Assembly (NCBI GenBank): GCA_001247695.2
Contig: LGRX02003529.1
Location: 18,470-82,469 of the forward strand
Length of the DNA stretch: 64,000 nt
Reading direction: 5' to 3'
DNA from: Cymbomonas tetramitiformis
Taxonomy: Eukaryota > Chlorophyta > Pyramimonadophyceae > Pyramimonadales > Pyramimonadaceae
Shown one piece after another: positions 1 to 13,400 of this stretch. A program made the position numbers and the translations under genes. Position 1 is the first letter of the stretch. Every line of letters starts with the position of its first letter. Under the pieces are notes generated by a model. That model worked only from the letters and a program-made list of their open reading frames with translations, made no database searches and was not told the DNA's origin.

Positions 1-1459
1 CCCTGGAAGGCGAAGCCACTGGTGCATGCGACGCGCTCCATTTGTGTGCGGCTCGATGCGAAGCAGTCAAAGCCAGAAAGTGATGGAAACGGTGCTGGAG
101 TACGGCAACAATTCAGGTTCTGTGGCTCAAGTGATCCCCACGCTGACACAACGTGTGAATTCAGGAAACGTAAATGATGCATAAACACATGAGATTCAGA
201 CGTAAGCTCTCTGACTACTGCAGAAATGCTTCTCACCCCGGCGGCAGTCTCCGTGTGCCCTACCGCAGACTTCACTGCCCCCAGAACCAGCGATGACCTG
301 CGCCCGCCGCGATTCAGCACCGCTGCGGCCGCCCCGACCTCGATCGGATCGCCCAGCGCTGTGCCCGTCCCGTGCATCTGCAGAGTCTCCACCTCGCTGC
401 CCGCCCGCCCTGCCCTCGCCAGTGCAGCTCGCATCACCTGCTGCTGGGCCGGGCCGTTGGGTGCGGTGAGCGAGCTGGAGCGCCCGTCCTGGTTCACGCC
501 GGTGCCCGCAACCGCCACGCCTGTACCCACCGGCATCTCGTCCGTCATCAGGACATCACTTGCCATCATCACCATCACGCATGCCTCACCCCGCACATAC
601 CCGTCTGCATGCGCATCCAGGGTCTTGCATCGGCTGTCCGGCGCGAGCATGCCGGCGGAGTGGAACACCGCCGTGGTGTGAGGAGTAAGCATCAGGCTCA
701 CTCCGCAGCTGGCTGCGCGGGAGCTGTCACCGTGCGCAATGCCCGTGCAGGCATGGTGCGTGGCCACGAGGGATGACGAGCACGCCGTGTCGATGCTCAT
801 GGCCGGACCTTGCAACCCAAAGACGTATGCCAGGCGCCCAGCTGCCACACTGAGAGTGTTGCCAGTGCCCATGTAGGGGCTGATGGCATGCTCACTGGCA
901 GTGATGAGCTTGGAGTAGTCCGTGCTGGCTATGCCCACGTACACCCCCACAGTTGCTGCGGTGACCCGGCTCAGTGACACGTGTGCAGCTGATGGCAGCA
1001 TCGTGTCTTGCTTATGGTGCTGCGACCCAGCAGCAGTACTGTCGCACAAACCGCTCCACATGGACTCGAGCAGCAGTCTGTGCTGAGGGTCCATCATCTG
1101 TGCCTCATGCGGCCCGATGCCAAACACCTGCGCATCAAACATGTCCACGTGTGGCAGCATTGCCGCGCATCCCGGCACCAGGCTCCCGCCGCCACCGCTG
1201 CCTGATGTCTGTGTGCGCAGCAGGTCAGCGTCCCAGCGCTCTGCGAGCACCGGCTGCACTCTGTCGGTGTTGCTGTACGGCATCCCCGATCGATCATATG
1301 AGTCAGACTGGCATGCCTCCCAGTCTGCCACCGCGGTGATGACGATGGCACTCCGGGCACCATCCTCAGTGCTGCCCGTCTTGTCTAGCGCGCTTGTGCC
1401 CAGCGATGCCATCTCCACGCCATGGGAGTCCTCATCACCACTGCCGTGCGCTCCCAGCT
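1..1459 (-). other. PKS module 13: KS only, truncated by window edge
   Basis: The KS has Cys at 780-782 in DTACSSS and shares its N-terminal and central parts with the KS of module 12 at near-identity (down to about base 246). The last part (245 to 1) is distinct and ends at SGFAFQG; the expected Thr-Asn-x-His should follow outside the window. The domains that would define this module's reductive programme are not visible. Confidence 0.88.
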
Positions 1460-4400
1460 GGCTCTGCACATACCCCACGATAGCCGCAGCCGTGGGGTAG
1501 TCAAACACCACCGTCACAGGCAGCTCCACACCCGCAACACTCTCGATGGCGCTCTTCAGCTCCATGGCCCCGAGGGAGTCCAGCCCCGCATCCATGAGGG
1601 GGTCATCCTCACCCACATCAGATCCGATCACACCGTGCACAGCCGCCATCACCTCTGACTGCAGGCTGGCGCGGAGTTTGTGCTGTGTGCTGTGGCTGGG
1701 AGCAGGCTGCCACGCACCGACACCTTGCACGCCCTCGGTGCCACCGATGCGACTGAGATTGGCCTCCTCTGTGAACTCCGCAAACATCTCCGGGACTGTC
1801 TTCATCCCATGCAGGAGTACGGGCCAGTCGAATGGGCTCGCCGTCAGCAGCGGGCCTGCAGGCATGGCCGTGCCCTGCCGCCACTGCGCCCCCGCCAGCG
1901 CACCCTGCAGAGCGCTCAGCCCCTGTGCAGGTGTGAGCACACCCATGCCGTACCTGGCCATGCGCGCCAGGGTGGCACTGTCTTGGGTGGCCATGCCCCC
2001 GGCATCCCACGCGCCCCACTGGATACTCATCGCCATGGAGCCCATGTGGTGCTGCTGGTGTGCCCAGGAGTCCAGCCCGGCGTTGGCCGCGGCATAGTTG
2101 GCTTGGGCCGGAGAGCCCATGAGAGCAGCGATGGACGAGAATGCCACCATGACGTGCTGGGGGCGAGCGGCGAGGGAGGCAAGCATGTTCGGCAGGGTCT
2201 GCAGCTTGGGAGCAAAGACCTCGCGGACGCTGCCTGCGGTCTGGTTGGGGATGAGGGCGTCCCTCAGCACACCTGCGGCGTGGATCATGCCGCAGGCCTG
2301 CATGTACTGCTCACGCGCGCCTCGACCTGCTGCAGTTGCGGGGCGGGGCCTCCTTGCGCCCATGGGAGCACTGCCGAGCATCGCAGCCCGGACCTCCTCG
2401 GCACTCGACGTGTCGCACCGGAATATCTGCCGCGGCGCCGTGCACGCTTGGCGCATGGTGTGGTGTGGATGTGCGGATGGGGTGGGTGCGGCTGTGCCAG
2501 ACAGCCTGCCGCTGCGCCCGAGCAGCTGCACCTGTATGCTGCCACCGTGCCCATCCAGCCAGCTCCCCACCAGCCACCCCAGGGCCCCCAGCCCGCCCGT
2601 CACAGCCACCGTCTCCCCACCAGCCTTGGAGCCGCTCCAGCACCGCACCCTTGTGTCCACCACTGTGCGCCCGCATAGCCGGGGTGCCTGTCCCCGAGCC
2701 ACGTGCCGCAACGCTGCCTGATATCCCGTGTGTATGGCGCTGTTGGGCCCATGGTTCATCAGCACTGCTCCAGTGAGGAGGCTGCCGGCCAGGCCGCCGC
2801 CGCCCAGTGCCAGGGTGCATGCCAGGTCTCGCATCGCTGAGCACACGGCACTCACGGCTGCCAGCTCGTGCGCCACCGCCATGGTACACACGTCGGGCCT
2901 CTCCATACGGGTGAGGCCCTCGCTCCAGCCTACACCAGCCCCGTGCCCGAGCCGCACCACCTGCCCCCCCGCGGCCAGCACACTCAGCTCCAACGCAGCA
3001 GAGCCCATGCCGAGGCCGGAGGGCATCATGCTGAGCACGGTGTGCGGGGCTCCCGTCATGGCGCGGCTCCGCGATGCACCAGCATGGGAGGCGTGTGGCA
3101 GAGTGGAAAGCAGCTCCGTGTCACGGGAGCCTCCAACGTGCTGCACCCCGCAGAGTGAGCGGAGCACGCCCCGCTTCGAGGGGGAGCTGGCCGTGCAGCT
3201 CAGCTCGATGCCATGTGCGGCGCTCAGGAAGTGGACGGTGGCGAGCCCCACGCTGCTGCTGCTGCCGCCTCTGCCCATCACGACCAGCATGCGGCTCGAG
3301 GTCAGGTGGCCCTGAGGAACACGCTGCAAGGCGAGGTGCGCGGTGAGGCAGGGGGTGGGGAGGGCAGCGGCGTGCTGGTAAGGCAGGCAGAGGGGCTTGG
3401 GGCACATCATGCCAGGGGCCACAAGAGCGGTGCAGGAGTTTGGGGAGTATGATGGTGCGAGCCCCATGAGCATGGTTCCTTGGCTGAGGGCATGTGGCGC
3501 GGCGCCTGCGAAGCTTGGGAGCACGTTGAGGACGCCACAGACGTCGACGGAGGCTGTGGTGGGCTGAGCGACAGCAGATGCCGCCGACGTGAGAGTGGGA
3601 ATCAGATCGACCGCGCTGAGTACGCAAGCCTTCACGTCGATCATCGCCGATCCCTCAGTTTCTGCATGGCGCTGACTGTTCTCTCTTTCACGGTATTCTT
3701 TGTCCTCGTGCACATTTCTCATATATGTATGTAACAGCCTTGGGACTTCAAGAGCAGTCAATGGTCGCACCCTATGGTTTTCGTTGTCATCGGATATCGG
3801 GGTCACACGAGATAATGCTTGCTCACGAGAATGCATTGCCGCGGTATGATGCGTCACTTGCGCAACTGAAAAAGTCATCTGTGGTCTCTCTTGGGAAGCA
3901 CTTCGCATCAAGCCAATTAGAGAGCTGTCTGCCATCTGTGTATGGGTTCTATCAGCACTGACTCCAGTGCAACAAAACATCGTCATTCTGGCAGAGACTT
4001 GGTGGGTGGGGTGCTCCAGCAACATACCCTGCCACCACTGCATATGGGCGGTGATTGTGGAGGATGGCTGGTAGCGGGTTCCTGCATTGCGAAGGGGAGC
4101 CCAATGTGTGAAGGGAGCGGTTAGCAGATCTCTGTCAAGAGACTGCTTGGGAGGCGCAGTGCTGACAGTTGGAGGAGCGATGCAGAACTTGCAGCCGCCA
4201 TCCTCCCGCGTGCTTTGCTGCCAATCCCTGCACGTCTGCCAGGCAATGCTGTATATCCGGCACACACTTGATGAGGGAGTGCCCATGCCCCTCATTGGCC
4301 TGTGAGAGCGCTCCTCAACGGAAACACCTGGCTGTCCACGGACGGCTTTGGATTCCATATCGTGGAGCATTGCAACCACCCCTTCACTGTGGCTGATAAA

Positions 4401-7400
4401 AAAGTGGGAGGAACAGACTGCAGCGTCCAAGGAGGGGCGAGCGTGCAGCCCTGCAGCCGCAAGGTCGAGCCCACACTGTGGCTTAAGCCAGCTGGAGAAG
4501 GCGCGCATTGAGGCTGGCACTCGGAGCGCGCTGGCACCAGGCCCCACATCAGATTGCGCAGCTTCAGCAGGCACTGAGGCAGCCACGGTGAGCTGCATTG
4601 CGTTATCGAGGCATGCGGCCTGCTGTGGCCATTCCGGCATGGATCGCCATGGCGAGGGTCCCAAGCATCCAATCGCAAACCCAACATATGGGGCTTGCTT
4701 CGACGTGCATCCTACAGGGGCCTGATGCTCCCAAGCACTGCACTGCAGATTCATCACGAGCGATAAGGCTGCTGGATGGAAGCTCCCAGTCCCATAAAGC
4801 GCCCCTCCTCTCTGTGGGCCCTGCCAATGATGCCGAGCATCCCATTGCGCAGGCACAATCGTCCTCAAGGAAGCTGTACAATGCTGCTGTGCCGAACGAG
4901 CGCTTTCTGCCAACTCGGACACGACACGCAGGGTGCCTGCAACAGCGCTGCACAGCGCTCGCCACTTCAGCGGTGATCGGGATCCTGCCCCATGGAGCCG
5001 AAGTGGCGTTTGCAGCACGATGTCAGAGAGAGCGCCAAGGCTGTCGCGGGCCTTGAGGTCGGCCATAATGCTGCACCCCATCTCGAGATACCCGGCCCCG
5101 GGGAACAGGGCGGTTCCAGCAATCTGATGATCTAGGAAGCAAGAGAAGAACAGGTCATGTTCCCGCTGTTGAAACTCGCAGATGACAGCTGCTCGATCTG
5201 CAGAGACCGTGGCTGCGCATAGCCGACTCTGGCTGGATGCAAGGGACCAGTGACTCTGCCGGAAAAATACACGCTCGAGCAACCACGTGTCTGCGCGAGA
5301 TTCTGCTATGTCCTGCATATGAGACAGAGTGGCGTGCCCGTTGGTTCCTTGAAACGCAAATGCACTCAAACTGGCAATCGTGATCGAAGTTGGTGCGGCC
5401 CCAAAAGCTTGTCTGGGAAAGTTGACACTGTCGTGCAGAGTGACCTGCGGAGTAACGAAAATCAAGTGCGGATTCCAAAAACGCATATGAACCAACACGC
5501 CAGAGGAATGTCGTAAGCAGGACTGAGCGACGGCATGCAAGCTTCTCGCCCCAGCAGCGGTCTCCGTGTGCCCTACCGCAGACTTCACTGCCCCCAGAAC
5601 CAGCGATGACCTGCGCCCGCCGCGATTCAGCACCGCTGCGGCCGCCCCGACCTCGATCGGATCGCCCAGCGCTGTGCCCGTCCCGTGCATCTGCAGAGTC
5701 TCCACCTCGCTGCCCGCCCGCCCTGCCCTCGCCAGTGCAGCTCGCATCACCTGCTGCTGGGCCGGGCCGTTGGGTGCGGTGAGCGAGCTGGAGCGCCCGT
5801 CCTGGTTCACGCCGGTGCCCGCAACCGCCACGCCTGTACCCACCGGCATCTCGTCCGTCATCAGGACATCACTTGCCATCATCACCATCACGCATGCCTC
5901 ACCCCGCACATACCCGTCTGCATGCGCATCCAGGGTCTTGCATCGGCTGTCCGGCGCGAGCATGCCGGCGGAGTGGAACACCGCCGTGGTGTGAGGAGTA
6001 AGCATCAGGCTCACTCCGCAGCTGGCTGCGCGGGAGCTGTCACCGTGCGCAATGCCCGTGCAGGCATGGTGCGTGGCCACGAGGGATGACGAGCACGCCG
6101 TGTCGATGCTCATGGCCGGACCTTGCAACCCAAAGACGTATGCCAGGCGCCCAGCTGCCACACTGAGAGTGTTGCCAGTGCCCATGTAGGGGCTGATGGC
6201 ATGCTCACTGGCAGTGATGAGCTTGGAGTAGTCCGTGCTGGCTATGCCCACGTACACCCCCACAGTTGCTGCGGTGACCCGGCTCAGTGACACGTGTGCA
6301 GCTGATGGCAGCATCGTGTCTTGCTTATGGTGCTGCGACCCAGCAGCAGTACTGTCGCACAAACCGCTCCACATGGACTCGAGCAGCAGTCTGTGCTGAG
6401 GGTCCATCATCTGTGCCTCATGCGGCCCGATGCCAAACACCTGCGCATCAAACATGTCCACGTGTGGCAGCATTGCCGCGCATCCCGGCACCAGGCTCCC
6501 GCCGCCACCGCTGCCTGATGTCTGTGTGCGCAGCAGGTCAGCGTCCCAGCGCTCTGCGAGCACCGGCTGCACTCTGTCGGTGTTGCTGTACGGCATCCCC
6601 GATCGATCATATGAGTCAGACTGGCATGCCTCCCAGTCTGCCACCGCGGTGATGACGATGGCACTCCGGGCACCATCCTCAGTGCTGCCCGTCTTGTCTA
6701 GCGCGCTTGTGCCCAGCGATGCCATCTCCACGCCATGGGAGTCCTCATCACCACTGCCGTGCGCTCCCAGCTGGCTCTGCACATACCCCACGATAGCCGC
6801 AGCCGTGGGGTAGTCAAACACCACCGTCACAGGCAGCTCCACACCCGCAACACTCTCGATGGCGCTCTTCAGCTCCATGGCCCCGAGGGAGTCCAGCCCC
6901 GCATCCATGAGGGGGTCATCCTCACCCACATCAGATCCGATCACACCGTGCACAGCCGCCATCACCTCTGACTGCAGGCTGGCGCGGAGTTTGTGCTGTG
7001 TGCTGTGGCTGGGAGCAGGCTGCCGCGCACCGACACCTTGCACGCCCTCGGTGCCACCGATGCGACTGAGATTGGCCTCCTCTGTGAACTCCGCAAACAA
7101 CTCCGGGACTGTCTTCATCCCATGCAGGAGTACGGGCCAGTCGAATGGGCTCGCCGTCAGCAGCGGGCCTGCAGGCATGGCCGTGCCCTGCCGCCACTGC
7201 GCCCCCGCCAGCGCACCCTGCAGAGCGCTCAGCCCCTGTGCAGGTGTGAGCACACCCATGCCGTACCTGGCCATGCGCGCCAGGGTGGCACTGTCTTGGG
7301 TGGCCATGCCCCCGGCATCCCACGCGCCCCACTGGATACTCATCGCCATGGAGCCCATGTGGTGCTGCTGGTGTGCCCAGGAGTCCAGCCCGGCGTTGGC

Positions 7401-10400
7401 CGCGGCATAGTTGGCTTGGGCCGGAGAGCCCATGAGAGCAGCGATGGACGAGAATGCCACCATGACGTGCTGGGGGCGAGCGGCGAGGGAGGCAAGCATG
7501 TTCGGCAGGGTCTGCAGCTTGGGAGCAAAGACCTCGCGGACGCTGCCTGCGGTCTGGTTGGGGATGAGGGCGTCCCTCAGCACACCTGCGGCGTGGATCA
7601 TGCCGCAGGCCTGCATGTACTGCTCACGCGCGCCTCGACCTGCTGCAGTTGCGGGGCGGGGCCTCCTTGCGCCCATGGGAGCACTGCCGAGCATCGCAGC
7701 CCGGACCTCCTCGGCACTCGACGTGTCGCACCGGAATATCTGCCGCGGCGCCGTGCACGCTTGGCGCATGGTGTGGTGTGGATGTGCGGATGGGGTGGGT
7801 GCGGCTGTGCCAGACAGCCTGCCGCTGCGCCCGAGCAGCTGCACCTGTATGCTGCCACCGTGCCCATCCAGCCAGCTCCCCACCAGCCACCCCAGGGCCC
7901 CCAGCCCGCCCGTCACAGCCACCGTCTCCCCACCAGCCTTGGAGCCGCTCCAGCACCGCACCCTTGTGTCCACCACTGTGCGCCCGCATAGCCGGGGTGC
8001 CTGTCCCCGAGCCACGTGCCGCAACGCTGCCTGATATCCCGTGTGTATGGCGCTGTTGGGCCCATGGTTCATCAGCACTGCTCCAGTGAGGAGGCTGCCG
8101 GCCAGGCCGCCGCCGCCCAGTGCCAGGGTGCATGCCAGGTCTCGCATCGCTGAGCACACGGCACTCACGGCTGCCAGCTCGTGCGCCACCGCCATGGTAC
8201 ACACGTCGGGCCTCTCCATACGGGTGAGGCCCTCGCTCCAGCCTACACCAGCCCCGTGCCCGAGCCGCACCACCTGGCCCCCCGCGGCCAGCACACTCAG
8301 CTCCAACGCAGCAAAGCCCATGCCGAGGCCGGAGGGCATCATGCTGAGCACGGTGTGCGGGGCTCCCGTCATGGCGCGGCTCCGCGATGCACCAGCATGG
8401 GAGGCGTGTGGCAGAGTGGAAAGCAGCTCCGTGTCACGGGAGCCTCCAACGTGCTGCACCCCGCAGAGTGAGCGGAGCACGCCCCGCTTCGAGGGGGAGC
8501 TGGCCGTGCAGCTCAGCTCGATGCCATGTGCGGCGCTCAGGAAGTGGACGGTGGCGAGCCCCACGCTGCTGCTGCTGCCGCCTCTGCCCATCACGACCAG
8601 CATGCGGCTCGAGGTCAGGTGGCCCTGAGGAACACGCTGCAAGGCGAGGTGCGCGGTGAGGCAGGGAGTGGGGAGGGCAGCGGCGTGCTGGTAAGGCAGG
8701 CAGAGGGGCTTGGGGCACATCATGCCGGGCTCTAAGAGCGCGATTATTTCCGTACACCTGCCCATTCCAAGCACGGAATCTCCGATGTTTATTCTTGACG
8801 CTTGCTTTTTTATTTGCCTATCCGTCTGCGAAACATATCCTGAGACGTCGGTGATAGATTTGTTTAAGTTGCTGCAGTTTGCACTCGTCAGCGCAAGCAC
8901 AATCTCACTTGCTGTCAGCTGTTGACTGACAACTGTGACAACATCTAGATGCTTTTCCCAGCGTAACATTTCCCAATTAGTAGCGGTATGTTGCAGGTTT
9001 ATCGCAAGACCCTTCTTCGTTTGCATCGCGACGCCTGCAGCCTCCAAAAGTCTGGGCACACTGCACACAGCTCCCTCCCATGCCACATGGGAAGCGGTCT
9101 CTGCATAACATGCTTGCGATGTTGACTCGGGGGTACTGTTGATGCAATCGTTCCGTTCGGTCCTCCATGCGACTTGTTGATTTTCCTGGGCGGCTGTGCG
9201 AACAAGCCCACATAAAGCTTCGTTCGGGGAGAAAGGAGTGCCTGCAACATGCAAGGCCAGAGCGTTCCCCAGGCCGCGCAGCATCCCACCAGACGTAGCT
9301 GCCGTCACACCGACGGCGGCGCTCACACACCGCAGTAGATCTAGACAGCGGACTCGATCCCGAGACGACATGTTGAGTGGCGTGCCACTTCGGTGTCCTC
9401 CAAACGTACACGGTGACCCGCGAAGCCCTTTATGCAGACTGGTGGGAGCGATGACCGTGCTATCATGGTGGCTAGGGGACCTTGCGGCGTGCACCCACCC
9501 TTCAGAGGGCCGTGGTCGCTGCCTGCCGGGATCCGGGCAAGCCACCTGCAACAAAGATGTGTACAAGTGCTGGCTCATGGTACCAGGAGGCAGCACTGCA
9601 CGCGAAACCTCTCGGGGCACCCGTGCTCGGTGCAGCACCTTTGCTTGGAGTCCACAGATTTCTGCCATGGCGCCTGGGTCATCACTTAGCACGTAATGCG
9701 AGCTCACAATGGGTGAGGTGTCGCACCACACTTCGGCGGCTGAGACTGCAGCCACCCAATGCCGATGTTTGTGCACGGCAGCGCGCGTGCTGTATGCCGC
9801 AATCGCGGCAGGTACCCGCAAAGGCACGGCTGCAGCGCGATCCATGGGCAGTGGGACTGAGGCGGTGGCAAGCTGCATCGCATTGTCCAGCACTGCAGGG
9901 GCGCCTGCCAAATACCAGTCTGCCTGGTGGAGCACATGCTCATTCTCCGTTACGCCAAACACGCATCTGCCCGTTGACAGGCTGCAAGCGGGCGTGGTGA
10001 GTGTTTGGATCACGGCCTGGCCTCGCTGCTCCCACCGGGCCGGCCTGGAGTCCATGTCCCAAAGATCCTGGGTCATCCCCAGAGCGTGTCGTACGCACAC
10101 CACCTTGCCAGAGGCGTGCGTATGACCTCCCAGCGGACTCTGCAAGGAGGCCAAAGGCGGGTTGAGGCTGCTGATATCCAATTGACCGCAGTGGGAAAGT
10201 GTGACGCTGACCGCATCACGCGAACCTGAAGTCAACTCGCATGGCAGAGGGAGCACTAGGCTGATCAAAGCACAATCTGCAGCTGTGGAACGAGGTGCGT
10301 CGGAGGCCATCAGTAGCCTGCAGGCGTCATGCCCGAGATGCAGGTAGCCGGCGCCAGGGAACAACGCTCTCCCCACAACCCGATGGTGGTACACGTCCGC

Positions 10401-13400
10401 CAGCCTCGGAGCATCGTGAAGCAGGGCTTGCAGCTGGAGAAGGGAGCTTGAGAAAGCCGGCACACCATGCACAGTGATCCACGCCGATCTGGGCGCGGCG
10501 TCAATCCATGCTCTCGCGTGCTCCCAGGTGCGCAAGCCCGCCATCTTCAGTTGCGCGCTCGGCGCAATGCCCGCGCTCGTGACTACCGCTTGAGCATTTG
10601 TGCCCTGGAAAGCAAAGGAGCTGACTGCAGTAACAGTGGCCGCTGCACGAAGACAGCAGCTACCGCGCTGCATTGGTGTAGACAGCCGGCCTGAGCGGGA
10701 ACCTAGCTGATTTGTGAGGATGCTTGCGACGTAAGCGTTGGGTGATCGTAGATGCTGAATATGAAGTGCACCACCATCACAACGTGCTGCAATGGCGGCA
10801 AGAAGGCCGTTGATGCCTGCTGCCGGCTCCGAATGCCCGACGTGCGATTTCATGGATTGCAGTGGGACAGTGTACGGTCCGGATGCATGCGGCACCAGCT
10901 TCCCAAGGTCAGCCAAAACTCCACTGATAGCACCAACCTCAATCGGATCGCCCAATGCCGTTCCCGTGCCGTGCATCTCCACCGCAGCCAAAGTGGCAAT
11001 GTGCCCTGAGCCAGCCTGATGAAGGGCAGCCTCGATTACCTGCTTCTGGGCCGGGCCGTTTGGAGCAGTCAGAGAGCTTGCTCGACCGTCCTGATTTATT
11101 GCAGATCCAGAAATGAACGGCGGTTCAGCTCCAATGGATGTAGAGGTCAGCGAGCGATTTCCGTGGGAAGAATGGACAATTGCCGTGACACACGCTTCAC
11201 TGCGCACGTAGCCGTCCGCAGCGCTGTCCAGCGTCTTGCACCGCCCATCGCTGGACAGCATGTTGGCGCTGTATATCATCATACTTGCGTGGGGGGTCAG
11301 AATCAGGTTGACCCCACATGTCATCGCCGACCGGCATTCCCCGCCCACCAGGCTCCGGTGTCCCAGGTAGGTGCCCACGAGAGAGGACGAGCACGCAGTG
11401 TCCACACTCACAGCAGGCCCCGTCATGCCATACAGGTATGACAGCCGCCCCGACACCACGCTCACCCCCGTGCCCGTGGCCATGTACGCACTCATGGCTC
11501 CGAGCTGGCTCGATGTGATGACTTGGTTGTAGTCGGGCGCATACACCCCAACGTACACCCCCCACTTCCCGCCACCGTCTTGGCTGCCTGCAGCTCTTCT
11601 AGAGGCGGGGGTATGGCTACTGTCGCCGCTATTGACCGAAGATGCGGCTTGCGCCTTCCAGCTGCACTCCAGCAGCAGCCTCTGCTGAGGGTCCATGAAT
11701 GACGCCTCAGTAGCCCCTATCCCGAAGCACGCCCCGTCGAACATGCTCACGTCACGCACAAAGCTGCCAAAGCGCGGGCCCACCCCGGAAATGTGCGGGC
11801 ATGGGGTGTCCACATCCCAGCGATCCAAGCTGACTATCGATACCGAGTCGACACTTCTTGCTGATGCATCTAGTTCTTGGTCATCCACTGAAACTCTCTG
11901 GCAAACAGCAGTCATATCAAAGAAGCAGATATTTGTATCACGCAGCCCGTCCTGTTTGGACTGGGCTGCCACCTGAAGCACATCACCGGTGCCGTCATGT
12001 GGACTGTGGCACATCTGCTCTTCCAAGTGGCAGACGATGGAGTCTATAGAGGGATAGTCGAAGACGACAGTGACAGGAAGGGTGACCTCGAGGGACCTTT
12101 CTATGCCGCTCTTTATCTCGATTGCACTCAGAGAGCCCAATCCAGAGTCCATCAAGGGCGCATCTTCGTTGATTTGAAAACCGCACACGTGCTCAATGGC
12201 CTGGTTCACCTTTTGACGTATAACACCTTGCGTCATGCACCCCTTGACGTCATTTGGCTCTTGGACCGAGTGTGTGCCGATCTCGCTGCTTTTCACAGCG
12301 CCTCCCAAAGATGGTGATGATGCAGCATTATCCAAATAAAGGTGCCCAGCCTCGGGAAATGTCTGCCGCAGTAGAGGCCAGTCGAATGGGCTCACCATCA
12401 GCAGCGGGCCTGCAGGCATGGCCGTGCCCTGCCGCCACTGCGCCCCCGCCAGCGCACCCTGCAGAGCGCTCAGCCCCTGTGCAGGTGTGAGCACACCCAT
12501 GCCGTACCTGGCCATGCGCGCCAGGGTGGCACTGTCTTGGGTGGCCATGCCCCCGGCATCCCACGCGCCCCACTGGATACTCATCGCCATGGAGCCCATG
12601 TGGTGCTGCTGGTGTGCCCAGGAGTCCAGCCCGGCGTTGGCCGCGGCATAGTTGGCTTGGGCCGGAGAGCCCATGAGAGCAGCGATGGACGAGAATGCCA
12701 CCATGACGTGCTGGGGGCGAGCGGCGAGGGAGGCAAGCATGTTCGGCAGGGTCTGCAGCTTGGGAGCAAAGACCTCGCGGACGCTGCCTGCGGTCTGGTT
12801 GGGGATGAGGGCGTCCCTCAGCACACCTGCTGTATGAAACATCTCTACGTCCGAAGGAGTTCGGAATCTAGTGTCCCCCCACGTGGATGCTGTGAACTCG
12901 GCAGCCACGGAAGTGTCACACCTGTGAACGTGACAGGGGTGTTTGGAATGCCTCAGTCGGTTTTCGGGGGTGCAAGATGATTGGAAGCGCCCACTGCGTG
13001 CTAAGAGTGTGACGTGGTGCTCCTTGGCACGCATCACCCAGCAGGCGACAAGCCTCGCTAGTGCCCCAGTCCCTCCTGTGATGGTTGTGGATCTCTGGAT
13101 GTCACAGCACGGAGAGTCTGCTCGGTTGTACACCGAGCTGCAGGCGGTGACCATATGGCGAGACACCGAGAGTCCCTGGCGCTGAGCATACAGCTGACCA
13201 TTTATCTCACGCCTCGGAGCATGCGCGAGGTTCGCTTTGGCACTGGATGTTGCATCCAAATCGAGCACCTCAGTGGTGACTATAGAACTGTCCTGACCAG
13301 CTTGGCGGAGAGCGGCCAAGACGATCTCTCCAGGCGCAGCGTCAGCAGCCCGAGCCGCGGAATTCCACGAATCGTCATTCACCAATGAATTGACCATGGT

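Noticed and set aside
1680..2678. Long plus-strand open frame (332 codons), repeated at 6993, 16314 and 21624
   Set aside because: It is antisense to the KR/ER region of the PKS and recurs only because the PKS tract is duplicated. The predicted protein is compositionally odd and matches no family I know.
3643..5546. Possible short intron in the divergent part of module 12
   Set aside because: The frame is open throughout, DH motifs (LDHQIAG, LDNAMQ) lie within it, and no stop needs to be spliced out.
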